Positions 28,140 to 36,515 of a stretch of DNA of 64,000 bases are shown in pieces. Under the pieces are notes generated by a model that was not told the origin of the DNA, ran no database searches, and saw nothing but the letters and a program-made list of their open reading frames with translations. The stretch is from an uncultured bacterium (GTDB lineage Bacteria; Actinomycetota; Coriobacteriia; Coriobacteriales; Coriobacteriaceae), in the NCBI GenBank assembly GCA_905215115.1, contig CAJMOP010000001.1, forward strand, positions 1-64,000. The letters run 5' to 3'. Both the position numbers and the translations under genes were made by a program. Position 1 is the stretch's first letter; the number at the start of each line of letters is the position of its first letter.

Positions 28140-29060
28140 ATGCAAAAGGGAGATGCCATGGATGCGGCGGAGCGCTCGGAGCGCATCCCCGATATCGTCA
28201 TCATCACCGGAATGTCCGGATCGGGCCGCACACAGGCCATGCACGTGTTCGAGGACATGGGCTATTTTTGCATTGATAACCTACCTCCGCGTCTCATCGC
28301 CCAGCTTGCCGAGCTCGTCGGCATCAATACGGGCGTGGGCAGGCATCTCGCCGTCACCTGCGATTTGCGTAGCCAGGGACTGTTTGACGAGTTGCTCGAT
28401 GCGGTCGCCGCGCTCGAAGAGCGCGAGATGAGCTGCGACATCGTGTTCCTGGAGGCTTCTGACGAGGTGCTGATTCGTCGCTACAGCGAAAATCGCCGCC
28501 GTCATCCCATTGCCAAGCCGGGGGAGACTACGGCCGATGCCATTCAGCGCGAGCGCCTTCAGCTGCGGGGCGTGCGCGATCGAGCCGATATGATTATCGA
28601 CACGAGCCGCCTGCGCACCTCTGCCCTGCGCAACAAATTGCGCATGGCGTTCTCCGAGTTGTCCGACCAGCAGCTCATGGACGTTCACGTGTTCTCGTTT
28701 GGCTTTAAGCACGGTATGCCCGTCGAGGCGGACATTATGATCGACGTTCGCTTCCTGCCCAATCCGTTTTACGATCCCGAGATGCGTACCATGACCGGTC
28801 TCGATAAGAAAGTCTCCGACTTTGTTCTGGACCATCCCAAGACCCAGGAGTTCTGGAAGGCCTGGACGCAGCTGCTCGATACGGTGATGCCGGGCTATAT
28901 CGCGGAGGGTAAGCCGCAGCTTTCTATCGCCATCGGCTGCACGGGCGGACAGCACCGTAGCGTCGCCATTGCCGAGGCCACGGCCCGTTACCTGGAAGGC
29001 GCCCAGTATCACGTGAGCATCTCCCACCGCGACCTGTCGCGCGCCAACACGAAGGCATAG
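28140..29060 (+). CDS. rapZ: RNase adapter/nucleotide-binding protein RapZ (YvcJ)
   Basis: P-loop protein of the RapZ/YvcJ family, 306 aa. Walker A is GMSGSGRT (the usual Lys of GKT is Arg here), followed by the family hallmark EDMGYFCIDNLPP. The C-terminus has the IGCTGGQHRSVAIAE motif of the RapZ RNA-binding domain. In E. coli RapZ steers the sRNA GlmZ to RNase E; in Gram-positives its role is less clear. Two starts are possible: ATG 28140 (GGGAGG upstream) and ATG 28158 (AAAAGGGAG upstream). whiA follows after 6 nt; yvcK, usually between them, is absent. Confidence 0.92.
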   Translation: MQKGDAMDAAERSERIPDIVIITGMSGSGRTQAMHVFEDMGYFCIDNLPPRLIAQLAELVGINTGVGRHLAVTCDLRSQGLFDELLDAVAALEEREMSCDIVFLEASDEVLIRRYSENRRRHPIAKPGETTADAIQRERLQLRGVRDRADMIIDTSRLRTSALRNKLRMAFSELSDQQLMDVHVFSFGFKHGMPVEADIMIDVRFLPNPFYDPEMRTMTGLDKKVSDFVLDHPKTQEFWKAWTQLLDTVMPGYIAEGKPQLSIAIGCTGGQHRSVAIAEATARYLEGAQYHVSISHRDLSRANTKA

Positions 29061-29066
29061 GCCTGC

Positions 29067-29996
29067 ATGTCGTTTACCGCTGAGGTGCGCGACGAGCTTG
29101 CGCGCTGCGAACCCGAATGTGAATACTGCGATTTGTCGACGCTTGCCGCCCTGACGCGTGTGAGCGGTACGCTTTCGTTGGCCGGCTCCGGGCGGTATCG
29201 TTTGACGGTCGCGACCGAGACGGGAGCCGTCGCGCGCACGATGATCACGCTGACGCATCGCATCCTTAAGCTCAAAACGGAATTCACCGTTCGTAAATCG
29301 GTCTTGCATAAGGTCCGTAACTATCTCATTACCCTGCCCGATCAACCCGACCTGGACAAGGCTCTGGTGCTGCTGGGTATTCTAGACCGCAGGGGAGGGC
29401 TCGTTGCTGGTGTTCCCCGACACATCGTTGCCCGTCCCTGCTGCAGGCTTGCCTACATCCGCGGCGCGCTCATCGCGGGCGGCTTCGTGGCCGATCCACG
29501 CGGCGATTTTCATTTGGAGATCGCGGTGCAGGGCGAGCAATATGCCAAGGGGCTTTGCGACCTGTTGGGGCAGATTGGGGTCCATGCTCGTGTTAATGCG
29601 CGGCGGGGGTCATATGCCGTGTACATTAAGAGCGCCGAGGAAATCGAGCATTTATTAAAGCTGATTGGTGCCAAGCGCAGCGTTGCCGAGATTGAGGAGG
29701 CGCGCGCGGTCAAGTTGGTTAAGAACGATGTGAACCGTCGCGTGAACGCCGAGCTCGCCAACCAGACCAGAAGCGCCGGTGCTGCCCAACATCAGCTTGC
29801 GCTTATCGATGAGCTCGAGCAGCGCGGCCTTCGCGATGCGCTTCCGGATGCCTTGGCGGTCTTTTGCGACCTGCGCGAGCGCTATCCCGATCTGTCGCTG
29901 CGTGATTTAGGGGAGATGGCTGACCCTCCCTTGTCGAAGTCGGCCCTCTACCATCGAGTTTTGAGGCTTGAAAAGCTCATTGAAGCAAACGGGTAG
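29067..29996 (+). CDS. whiA: DNA-binding protein WhiA
   Basis: WhiA of 309 aa, a LAGLIDADG-like domain fused to a helix-turn-helix, involved in sporulation control in Streptomyces and in cell division or chromosome segregation in Bacillus. The N-terminus MSFTAEVRDELARC and the segment YIRGALIAGGFVADPRGDFHLE (homing-endonuclease-like fold) are family hallmarks. The C-terminal HTH is visible as LSLRDLGEMADPPLSKSALYHR. It sits between rapZ and gap as in other actinobacteria, and starts 6 nt after rapZ. Confidence 0.94.
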   Translation: MSFTAEVRDELARCEPECEYCDLSTLAALTRVSGTLSLAGSGRYRLTVATETGAVARTMITLTHRILKLKTEFTVRKSVLHKVRNYLITLPDQPDLDKALVLLGILDRRGGLVAGVPRHIVARPCCRLAYIRGALIAGGFVADPRGDFHLEIAVQGEQYAKGLCDLLGQIGVHARVNARRGSYAVYIKSAEEIEHLLKLIGAKRSVAEIEEARAVKLVKNDVNRRVNAELANQTRSAGAAQHQLALIDELEQRGLRDALPDALAVFCDLRERYPDLSLRDLGEMADPPLSKSALYHRVLRLEKLIEANG

Positions 29997-30041
29997 TTTA
30001 AAGTATCGACTTATATACGGATTTAGCTGCTATTTTATTCT

Positions 30042-30055
30042 TTAAAACGTTTTAA
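30042..30055. promoter_or_regulatory. TTAAAACGTTTTAA palindrome upstream of gap
   Basis: Perfect 14-bp palindrome with a central CG, 135 nt before the gap start and upstream of a TATATT -10-like box at 30112-30117. It resembles LacI-family operators in form, suggesting sugar-dependent control of the glycolytic operon. No matching regulator is encoded nearby. Confidence 0.4.
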
Positions 30056-30189
30056 CGTAAATTTGATTTTCAATTTCGAGCATTCTCGTGAAATTCAAGT
30101 CAAAAAAAAGGTATATTAGGCGAGTGGTTAGTTTGTGGGCCTCAACGGCGGGCGCTGTAGCTTGCGGGGGCCTTACGAAAGGAGACACA

Positions 30190-31215
30190 ATGGCAGTAAA
30201 GGTTGCTATTAACGGCTTCGGTCGCATCGGTCGTCTGGCTTTCCGTCAGATGTTCGGTCATGAGGGCTCCGAGATCGTCGCTATCAACGACCTCACCTCT
30301 CCCGATATGCTCGCTTACCTGCTGAAGTACGACTCCACGCAGGGCAACTACGCTCGCGATCACGAGGTCGTTGCTGGCGAGGATTCCATCACCGTTGACG
30401 GCAAGGAGATCAAGATCTACAAGGAGGCCGACGCCAACAACCTGCCTTGGGGCGACCTCGACGTCGACGTCGTTCTCGAGTGCACCGGCTTCTACACCAG
30501 CAAGGCTAAGGCTCAGGCCCACATCAACGCTGGCGCCAAGAAGGTCGTCATCTCCGCTCCGGCCGGCAGCGATCTGCCCACCATCGTGTACAACGTCAAC
30601 CACGAGACGCTGACCGCTGAGGACAACATCATCTCCGCTGCTTCCTGCACCACCAACTGCCTCGCCCCGATGGCCAAGGGTCTGAACGACTTCGCTCCCA
30701 TCGTGTCCGGCATCATGACCACCATTCACGCCTGGACCGGCGACCAGATGCCGCTCGACGGCCCGCAGCGCAAGGGCAACAAGCGTCGTAGCCGCGCCTG
30801 CGCCGTCAACATCGTCCCCAACACCACCGGTGCTGCCAAGGCTATCGGCCTGGTTCTCCCCGAGCTCAACGGTAAGCTCATCGGTGCCGCCCAGCGCGTC
30901 CCGACGCCGACCGGCTCCATCACCAACCTCTACGCTGTCGTTGACAAGAAGGTCACCGTCGACGAGGTCAACGCCGCTATGAAGGCCTACGCTTCCACCA
31001 TCTCCGAGACCTTCGGTTACAACGAGGACGACATCGTCTCCACCGACATCATCGGCGAGACCCACGGCTCCATCTTCGACGCCACTCAGACCATGTGCTC
31101 TGACCTCGGCAACGGCCAGACCCTCGTTCAGGTCACCTCTTGGTACGACAACGAGAACTCCTACACCTCTCAGATGGTCCGCACCATCAAGTACTTCGAG
31201 AAGTTCGTTGCTTAA
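30190..31215 (+). CDS. gap: Glyceraldehyde-3-phosphate dehydrogenase, type I
   Basis: Glycolytic NAD-dependent dehydrogenase of 341 aa. The N-terminal NAD motif is [15 protein letters not shown], the catalytic Cys is in SCTTNCLAP, and the C-terminal signature is [14 protein letters not shown]. The residues [13 protein letters not shown] loop appears as [15 protein letters not shown] 30190 follows AAAGGAGA. Codon use is strongly biased (few rare codons), as expected for a highly expressed gene. It is separated from pgk by a strong terminator, so the genes may have separate promoters. Confidence 0.98.
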   Translation: MAVKVAINGFGRIGRLAFRQMFGHEGSEIVAINDLTSPDMLAYLLKYDSTQGNYARDHEVVAGEDSITVDGKEIKIYKEADANNLPWGDLDVDVVLECTGFYTSKAKAQAHINAGAKKVVISAPAGSDLPTIVYNVNHETLTAEDNIISAASCTTNCLAPMAKGLNDFAPIVSGIMTTIHAWTGDQMPLDGPQRKGNKRRSRACAVNIVPNTTGAAKAIGLVLPELNGKLIGAAQRVPTPTGSITNLYAVVDKKVTVDEVNAAMKAYASTISETFGYNEDDIVSTDIIGETHGSIFDATQTMCSDLGNGQTLVQVTSWYDNENSYTSQMVRTIKYFEKFVA

Positions 31216-31252
31216 TTTAGCTTTTAGCGAATAGCTCGTTGAGCGTCTAAAG

Positions 31253-31299
31253 AAGGGCGCGGCCTCATAGGGCTTACACCCTAGGGTCGCGCCCTTTTT
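31253..31299 (+). terminator. Terminator after gap
   Basis: Stem AAGGGCGCG / CGCGCCCTT (31253-31261, 31288-31296) with an inner TAGGG/CCCTA hairpin and a terminal T-run. Confidence 0.85.
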
Positions 31300-31355
31300 A
31301 TAGGAAATCGTCTGCCGTAATGGGAGGCAGACACGTACGAAAGGTAGAAGCAAAC

Positions 31356-32546
31356 ATGGCCTTTACCAAGAAGACCGTCCGCGACATCGATGTCGACGGC
31401 AAGCGCGTTCTCGTCCGCGTTGACTTCAACGTGCCTATCAAGGATGGCGTCGTTGGCGATACCACCCGCATCAAGGCTGCCCTGCCCACCATCAACTACC
31501 TCGTTGAGCACAACGCTCGCGTCATCCTCATGAGCCACCTCGGCCGTCCCGATGGCACCGGCTTCCAGTCCGAGCTGTCCCTCGAGCCCGTCGCCAAGAA
31601 GCTCGCTGAGCTCTCTGGTCTCGATGTTGCCTTTGTCGCCGACACCTACGGCGAGAAGGCTGCTGAGGCTGTTGCCGCCGTCGAGCCGGGCAAGGTCCTC
31701 GTTCTCGAGAACGTCCGTTTTGACAAGCGTGAGAAGAAGAACGATCCCGAGATCGCCAAGAAGCTCGCTTCCTATGGTGACGTCTTCGTTCTCGATGCCT
31801 TCGGCACCGCTCACCGCGCCCAGGGTTCCGTCGTGGGCCCCGCCGCTTACCTGCCTGCCGTCGCCGGCTTCCTGCTCGAGGAGGAGGTCGACACGCTGAC
31901 CGGCATCTTCGCCGAGCCCGAGCGCCCCTTCGTCGCTATCGTCGGCGGTTCCAAGGTTTCCTCCAAGATCGGCGTTCTCGATCACCTCATCGACTCCGCT
32001 GATACCCTGATCATCGGTGGCGGCATGGCCTACACCTTCTTCCTGGCTCAGGGTCTGACCGTCGGTCAGTCCCTCAAGGAAGAGGACTGGGTCGAGCGCG
32101 CCGGCGAGATGCTCAAGAAGGCCGAGGAGAAGGGCGTCAAGATCCTGCTCCCCATCGACAACCGCGTTGCCGATCACTTTGGCGAGGACGCTGTCCCCGA
32201 GGTTGTCGCTTCCGACGCTATCCCCGACGATCGTGAGGGCATGGACATCGGCCCCAAGACCGAGGAGCTCTACGCCGAGGCCGTCAAGGGCGCCAAGACC
32301 GTGTTCTGGAACGGCCCCATGGGCGTCTTCGAGTTCGACAACTTCGCTCACGGCACCCAGGCTATCGCCGAGGCCGTCGCCGAGGCCGACTGCACCTCGA
32401 TCATCGGCGGTGGTGACTCTGTCGCGGCTGTCAACAAGTTCAACCTGGCCGACAAGATGAGCTGGATCTCCACCGGTGGTGGCGCTTCCATGGAGCTCGT
32501 CGAGGGTAAGGCCCTGCCCGGAGTGGAGGCGCTTCTCGATGCCTAA
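31356..32546 (+). CDS. pgk: Phosphoglycerate kinase
   Basis: Phosphoglycerate kinase of 396 aa making ATP from 1,3-bisphosphoglycerate. N-terminal substrate motif VLVRVDFNVP and HLGRPDG are present, with the ADP-binding segment VGGSKVSSKIG and the C-terminal glycine-rich IIGGGDSVAAV...STGGGAS region. ATG 31356 begins MAFTKKTV; AAAGG lies 11 nt upstream. Its last codons overlap the tpiA start by 8 nt, so translation is coupled. Codon bias is like that of gap. Confidence 0.98.
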   Translation: MAFTKKTVRDIDVDGKRVLVRVDFNVPIKDGVVGDTTRIKAALPTINYLVEHNARVILMSHLGRPDGTGFQSELSLEPVAKKLAELSGLDVAFVADTYGEKAAEAVAAVEPGKVLVLENVRFDKREKKNDPEIAKKLASYGDVFVLDAFGTAHRAQGSVVGPAAYLPAVAGFLLEEEVDTLTGIFAEPERPFVAIVGGSKVSSKIGVLDHLIDSADTLIIGGGMAYTFFLAQGLTVGQSLKEEDWVERAGEMLKKAEEKGVKILLPIDNRVADHFGEDAVPEVVASDAIPDDREGMDIGPKTEELYAEAVKGAKTVFWNGPMGVFEFDNFAHGTQAIAEAVAEADCTSIIGGGDSVAAVNKFNLADKMSWISTGGGASMELVEGKALPGVEALLDA

Positions 32547-33306
32547 TCGCACCCTTCTTATCGCTGGTAACTGGAAGATGAACAACGACGTCGCCGAGGC
32601 CGCCAAGCTCGCCGACGAGCTGGCTCAGGCTCTGCCCGAGGTTCCGGCTGGCGTCGAGGTGCTCGTCTGCCCTCCGACCATTGACATCACCACGGTTCAT
32701 GACCGTATTCAGGCTGCCCCCATCGCCCTCGGTGCTCAGAACGTGTACTGGGAGGCCAAGGGTGCCTTCACCGGTGAGTCCTCTTGCGACATGCTCAAGT
32801 CCGCTGGCTGCACCTACTGCATCATCGGTCACTCCGAGCGTCGCGACTACTTCCACGAGACCGACGAGGATCAGAACAAGAAGGCCAAGGCCCTCGTTGC
32901 CGCCGGTCTTGTTCCCGTCTTCTGCTGCGGCGAGTCCCTCGAGGTCCGCGAGGCTGGCACCTATGTCGAGCACGTCGTGAACCAGGTCAAGGCTGGCCTT
33001 GCTGGTCTTGAGATCACCTGCCCCAAGCAGGTCGTCGTCGCCTACGAGCCCATCTGGGCTATCGGCACCGGCAAGACCGCTACCGCCGAGGACGCTCAGG
33101 AGGTCTGCGGCGCTATCCGTGAGACCCTCAAGGAGATGTTCGGCGAGGAGCTCGCCGACGGTATCCGCGTCCTGTACGGTGGTTCCGCTAAGCCCGGCAA
33201 CATCGCCGAGCTCGTCGCTAAGCCTGACGTTGACGGCGCCCTCGTGGGCGGCGCTTCGCTCAAGGCTGCCGACTTCGCCTCTATGGTCGTCAAGGCAGGC
33301 GAGTAG
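32539..33306 (+). CDS. tpiA: Triosephosphate isomerase
   Basis: TIM-barrel isomerase of 255 aa interconverting dihydroxyacetone phosphate and glyceraldehyde-3-phosphate. The motifs are all present: AGNWKMN near the N-terminus, the catalytic His in IIGHSERR, and the catalytic Glu in AYEPIWAIGTGK. The start ATG 32539 lies inside the last codons of pgk (8-nt overlap). It is followed 5 nt later by gpmI. Confidence 0.98.
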   Translation: MPNRTLLIAGNWKMNNDVAEAAKLADELAQALPEVPAGVEVLVCPPTIDITTVHDRIQAAPIALGAQNVYWEAKGAFTGESSCDMLKSAGCTYCIIGHSERRDYFHETDEDQNKKAKALVAAGLVPVFCCGESLEVREAGTYVEHVVNQVKAGLAGLEITCPKQVVVAYEPIWAIGTGKTATAEDAQEVCGAIRETLKEMFGEELADGIRVLYGGSAKPGNIAELVAKPDVDGALVGGASLKAADFASMVVKAGE

Positions 33307-33311
33307 GACAT

Positions 33312-34865
33312 ATGGCACAGCGTCATCTTCCTGCACTCCTGATCATCATGGATGGCTGCGGCCTTGCTCCGGCCGATGGCGAGAACGCCGTCGCCGCTGC
33401 CAAGACGCCCTTCCTTGATAGCCTGTACGAGAAGTATCCTCACACCACGCTCGGTGCTTCGGGCGAGGACGTGGGCCTTCCCGACGGTCAGATGGGCAAC
33501 TCCGAGGTAGGCCACCTCAACATCGGTGCCGGCCGCATCGTGTTCCAGGAGCTTTCGCGCATCAACAACGCCATCAAGGACGGCTCCATCGCCAAGAACG
33601 AGGTTTTCGTCAAAGCTATGGACGACGTCAAGGCCGAAGGCAAGACCCTGCACCTCATGGGCCTTATGAGCCCTGGCGGTGTTCATTCTCACATGAACCA
33701 CGTCGAGGCTCTGGTCAAGATGGCTGCCCAGCATGGCGTCAAGACCGTTCGCGTCCACGCCTTCATGGATGGCCGCGACGTCGACCCGCAGTCCGGTGCC
33801 GGCTACATGAGCGAGTTCTGCGCTTTCCTGGCTAAGATCTCCGAGGAGACCGGTTGCGACGCTCGCGTTGCCACCGTTTCGGGCCGCTATTGGGCCATGG
33901 ACCGCGACAACCGTTGGGAGCGCATCCAGCGCGCCTACGACGTCATGGTCAACGCGTCCGATGCCGATACCGACCCCGTTGCCGGTATCAAGGCCTACTA
34001 CGAGAAGGATCCGCGCGGCGACGAGTTCGTCGAGCCTTTCGCGGCCCACAACGAGGGCATCCACGAGGGCGACGCGGCCATCTTCTTCAACTTCCGTCCC
34101 GACCGCGCTCGTCAGATGACCCGCGTGTTCACGGACAAGGAGTTCGATGGCTTTGAGCGCGAGCAGATTAAGCTCTCGCACTTTGTGACGATGACCGAGT
34201 ACGATCCGACGTTTGACGTCGAGGTCGCCTTCCCCAAGACGTTCCCCGAGAACGTCCTGGCCGACGTTATCGCCGCCAATGGCCTGAAGCAGCTGCACAC
34301 CGCCGAGACCGAGAAGTACGCTCACGTGACGTTCTTCCTCAACGGCGGCATCGAGGAGCCCAAGGAGGGCGAGGAGCGCGTGCTCGTCGCTTCCCCCAAG
34401 GTCGCTACCTACGATCTGCAGCCCGAGATGAGCGCTCCCGAGGTTACCGAGAAGCTTGTCGCCGCTATCAACGAGGATCGCGCTGATTTCTACATCGTGA
34501 ACTTCGCAAATTGCGACATGGTTGGTCACACCGGTGTCTTCGACGCCGCCGTTAAGGCCGTCGAGGCTGTTGACGATGCTCTGTCCAAGGTTGTCCCGGC
34601 GATTCTCGCCAAGGGCGGCTTTGCGCTGATTACCGCCGACCACGGCAACGCCGATCACATGTTTGACGTTGCTTCCGACGGTTCCAAGCATCCGTTCACG
34701 GCTCACACCACCAACCGTGTGCCGTTCATCATCGTTGATGAGAAGGCGCAGCTCACCGGTATCGAGGACGGCCGTCTTTCCGATATCGCTCCGACCATGC
34801 TCACCATGGCTGGTATTGAGCCTTCCGCCGAGATGACGGGTCGCGTGCTCGCCACCGAGGCCTAA
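33312..34865 (+). CDS. gpmI: 2,3-bisphosphoglycerate-independent phosphoglycerate mutase
   Basis: Metal-dependent mutase of 517 aa of the alkaline phosphatase superfamily, converting 3- to 2-phosphoglycerate. It has the metal-binding MDGCGLAP near the N-terminus (usual MDGxG), the nucleophile Ser in GQMGNSEVGH, FMDGRDVDP, RDNRWER, and the C-terminal metal residues in TADHGNADHM. It starts 5 nt after tpiA, in the same operon, and is followed by an intrinsic terminator whose T-tract touches the RAYT element. Confidence 0.97.
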   Translation: MAQRHLPALLIIMDGCGLAPADGENAVAAAKTPFLDSLYEKYPHTTLGASGEDVGLPDGQMGNSEVGHLNIGAGRIVFQELSRINNAIKDGSIAKNEVFVKAMDDVKAEGKTLHLMGLMSPGGVHSHMNHVEALVKMAAQHGVKTVRVHAFMDGRDVDPQSGAGYMSEFCAFLAKISEETGCDARVATVSGRYWAMDRDNRWERIQRAYDVMVNASDADTDPVAGIKAYYEKDPRGDEFVEPFAAHNEGIHEGDAAIFFNFRPDRARQMTRVFTDKEFDGFEREQIKLSHFVTMTEYDPTFDVEVAFPKTFPENVLADVIAANGLKQLHTAETEKYAHVTFFLNGGIEEPKEGEERVLVASPKVATYDLQPEMSAPEVTEKLVAAINEDRADFYIVNFANCDMVGHTGVFDAAVKAVEAVDDALSKVVPAILAKGGFALITADHGNADHMFDVASDGSKHPFTAHTTNRVPFIIVDEKAQLTGIEDGRLSDIAPTMLTMAGIEPSAEMTGRVLATEA

Positions 34866-34890
34866 TAGAAAACAAATACCGTTTTCTTAT

Positions 34891-34925
34891 AAGGGGGTTG
34901 TCCACAATCGGGCAACCCCCTTTTT
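34891..34925 (+). terminator. Terminator of pgk-tpiA-gpmI operon
   Basis: Perfect 10-bp stem AAGGGGGTTG / CAACCCCCTT (34891-34900, 34913-34922) followed by TTT. The T-tract merges with the left end of the RAYT element. Confidence 0.88.
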
Positions 34926-34962
34926 CTGCCATTTGGGGACGGGGTAGAAATGGCAGAAATAG
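34923..34962 (+). repeat. Left REP-like palindrome of RAYT element
   Basis: A 12-bp hairpin TTTCTGCCATTT / AAATGGCAGAAA encloses GGGGACGGGGTAG. The GTAG tetranucleotide at the loop/stem border recalls the guide tetranucleotide of enterobacterial REPs. Confidence 0.75.
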
Positions 34963-35100
34963 TTTTCCTCTAAAGCTTGACTTTCCGTTTGCCTGTGATG
35001 GCTTGCCGCTGGCTAGTTTTCTTTCGTTGCCAACCTTGTATTAATGCCTATCTGGGTAGAGTTTGATGCAAACTATGCTTGTGGATTGTGAGGTCCAGCA

Positions 35101-35850
35101 ATGACAAGGCAGGCCAGAGTTAAGTCCCCCTACGGCTATTACCACGTGATGATGAGAGGCTGTGGCAAGCAGTATCTATTCGAAGAGGATTATCAGCGCA
35201 GGTTTTTCTTGTCCGTAGCTGGCGAAGCATGCACGCGGTACAAGGCATCTCTGTGCGCCTGGTGCCTCATGGACAATCACGTGCATATGCTGCTTTCTGA
35301 TCACGAGGACCATATGTGGGAGATTGTCCATTACATAGGAACCCTCTATGGTCAGTTTTTCAACAGGGTGACCGGACACTGTGGCCCTGTATTTCAGGAT
35401 CGCTATAAAAGTAAGCCAATCGAGTCTAACGACTATTTTATGCAAGCAATTCGCTATATTCACGATAATCCGATTGAGCTTGGTTGCCGTCCGGAATGCT
35501 ACCAATGGAGCAGCTATCAAGCCTATCTTGGTGAAGGCGGCCATCTGGACCGAAGCATCCTATTTAGTCTAATCGGTGGACAGGGAAATTTTGAATCCTT
35601 TAGCAAATCGGGCCGCAAGGATACCTATGTATTGAATACTGGTCGTTCGATGACGGTATTTGAGCAGGAGCGCAAGGCTAGGGGAGTTCTGAACGGCATG
35701 GATCCCCATAATGTTATAGGGCTTCCCGGTCCATTTGAACGTGCCGAGGCTGTTCGCAGGCTGTATGAGGCTGGCTTTAGTGAGCGACAGATTGTTCGTC
35801 TTACGGGGCTTGGACGCTATGTCGTTCAAAATGCTGTCAAATCACTTTAA
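35101..35850 (+). CDS. REP-associated tyrosine transposase (Y1/HUH family)
   Basis: A 249-aa transposase-like protein. The family marks are YYHVMMRG near the N-terminus, the HUH motif in NHVHMLL (about residues 60-66), FNRVTGHCGPVFQDRYKS, the catalytic Tyr region FMQAIRYIHDNPIE, and a C-terminal helix-turn-helix-like part (FSERQIVRLTGLGRYVV). RAYTs nick single-stranded DNA at REP hairpins. The gene is lower in GC than its neighbours, with codons unlike those of gpmI, which suggests acquisition. It is flanked by perfect inverted repeats. ATG 35101 is the likely start (GTGAGG about 8 nt upstream). Confidence 0.88.
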   Translation: MTRQARVKSPYGYYHVMMRGCGKQYLFEEDYQRRFFLSVAGEACTRYKASLCAWCLMDNHVHMLLSDHEDHMWEIVHYIGTLYGQFFNRVTGHCGPVFQDRYKSKPIESNDYFMQAIRYIHDNPIELGCRPECYQWSSYQAYLGEGGHLDRSILFSLIGGQGNFESFSKSGRKDTYVLNTGRSMTVFEQERKARGVLNGMDPHNVIGLPGPFERAEAVRRLYEAGFSERQIVRLTGLGRYVVQNAVKSL

Positions 35851-35867
35851 TAGATGAAAATCAAGAG

Positions 35868-35904
35868 CTATTTCTGCCATTTCTACCCCGTCCCCGAGTG
35901 GCAG
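35868..35904 (-). repeat. Right REP-like palindrome of RAYT element
   Basis: Reverse complement of the left end: positions 35868-35895 match 34935-34962 exactly. Its own hairpin is shorter (CTGCCA / TGGCAG, 35874-35879 and 35899-35904) because two bases differ from the left copy. Confidence 0.75.
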
Positions 35905-35970
35905 GTAGGGGAGAGCGGGGGATTGTGGTACAGTACTGGAGTTTGAATTGTTCTATTAAGGAGCTTATCT

Positions 35971-36225
35971 ATGGGTCCGTTTCAGATTCTTCTGTTTATC
36001 GTTTGGGCTGTTTCTGCCGTGGCGCTGACGATTCTCGTTCTGATGCATTCCGGTAAGGGCACCGGCGTTTCGGATATGATCGCTAGCTCGCTGTATAACT
36101 CCAGCTCTGCCACGGGCGTCATGGAGCAGAACCTCGATCGCCTGACGGTAATTATGGCCGTCGTTTTTGCCGTGTGTGTCGTTCTGTGCATGTTCTTCTT
36201 CCCGCAGGGCATCGTCGGCTACTAA
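35971..36225 (+). CDS. secG: Preprotein translocase subunit SecG
   Basis: Small membrane protein of 84 aa, the SecG subunit of the SecYEG channel. It has two hydrophobic segments (about residues 3-22 and 55-75) separated by a loop containing the conserved LMHSGKGTGVSDM region and SSATGVMEQNLDRLT. ATG 35971 follows AAGGAG with an 8-nt spacer. In actinobacteria secG follows tpiA or pgm genes; here the RAYT element splits it from gpmI. A strong terminator follows. Confidence 0.92.
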   Translation: MGPFQILLFIVWAVSAVALTILVLMHSGKGTGVSDMIASSLYNSSSATGVMEQNLDRLTVIMAVVFAVCVVLCMFFFPQGIVGY

Positions 36226-36250
36226 GCATCGGCGTATATACGTTTGTAAA

Positions 36251-36277
36251 GGGTCCCGCATGTGCGGGGCCCTTTTT
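36251..36277 (+). terminator. Terminator after secG
   Basis: 10-bp stem with one wobble, GGGTCCCGCA / TGCGGGGCCC, then TTTTT, 25 nt after the secG stop. Confidence 0.85.
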
Positions 36278-36515
36278 GTTTACAGACTTGTAATAGAGTC
36301 AAAATATCCCCACATACTTCGCCTAACTAAAGAAATTCTCGACCGTTAACCGGAATTAGCGCCATATTGTGCATAAAATGCGCTACTGTATTGCGAAACG
36401 TTGGTCCGCACTGCATAACCAGCCATAACGGCGGACCGCGTTTGAATGGTTCGAATGGGCTGTCTCGACGTTGCCCGGCCGAATTCACTTTGTCCTATCT
36501 CATAAGGAGGATGGC

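Larger units (their letters stand above)
34926..35904 (+). mobile_element. RAYT (REP-associated tyrosine transposase) element
   Basis: A 979-bp unit with a Y1-type transposase gene between two inverted REP-like ends. The perfect 28-bp inverted repeat is 34935-34962 versus 35868-35895; with two mismatches it extends to 37 bp. The unit lies between gpmI and secG, in a gene block otherwise conserved in actinobacteria. RAYTs are usually single-copy, domesticated relatives of IS200/IS605 transposases that act on scattered REP palindromes. Confidence 0.85.
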
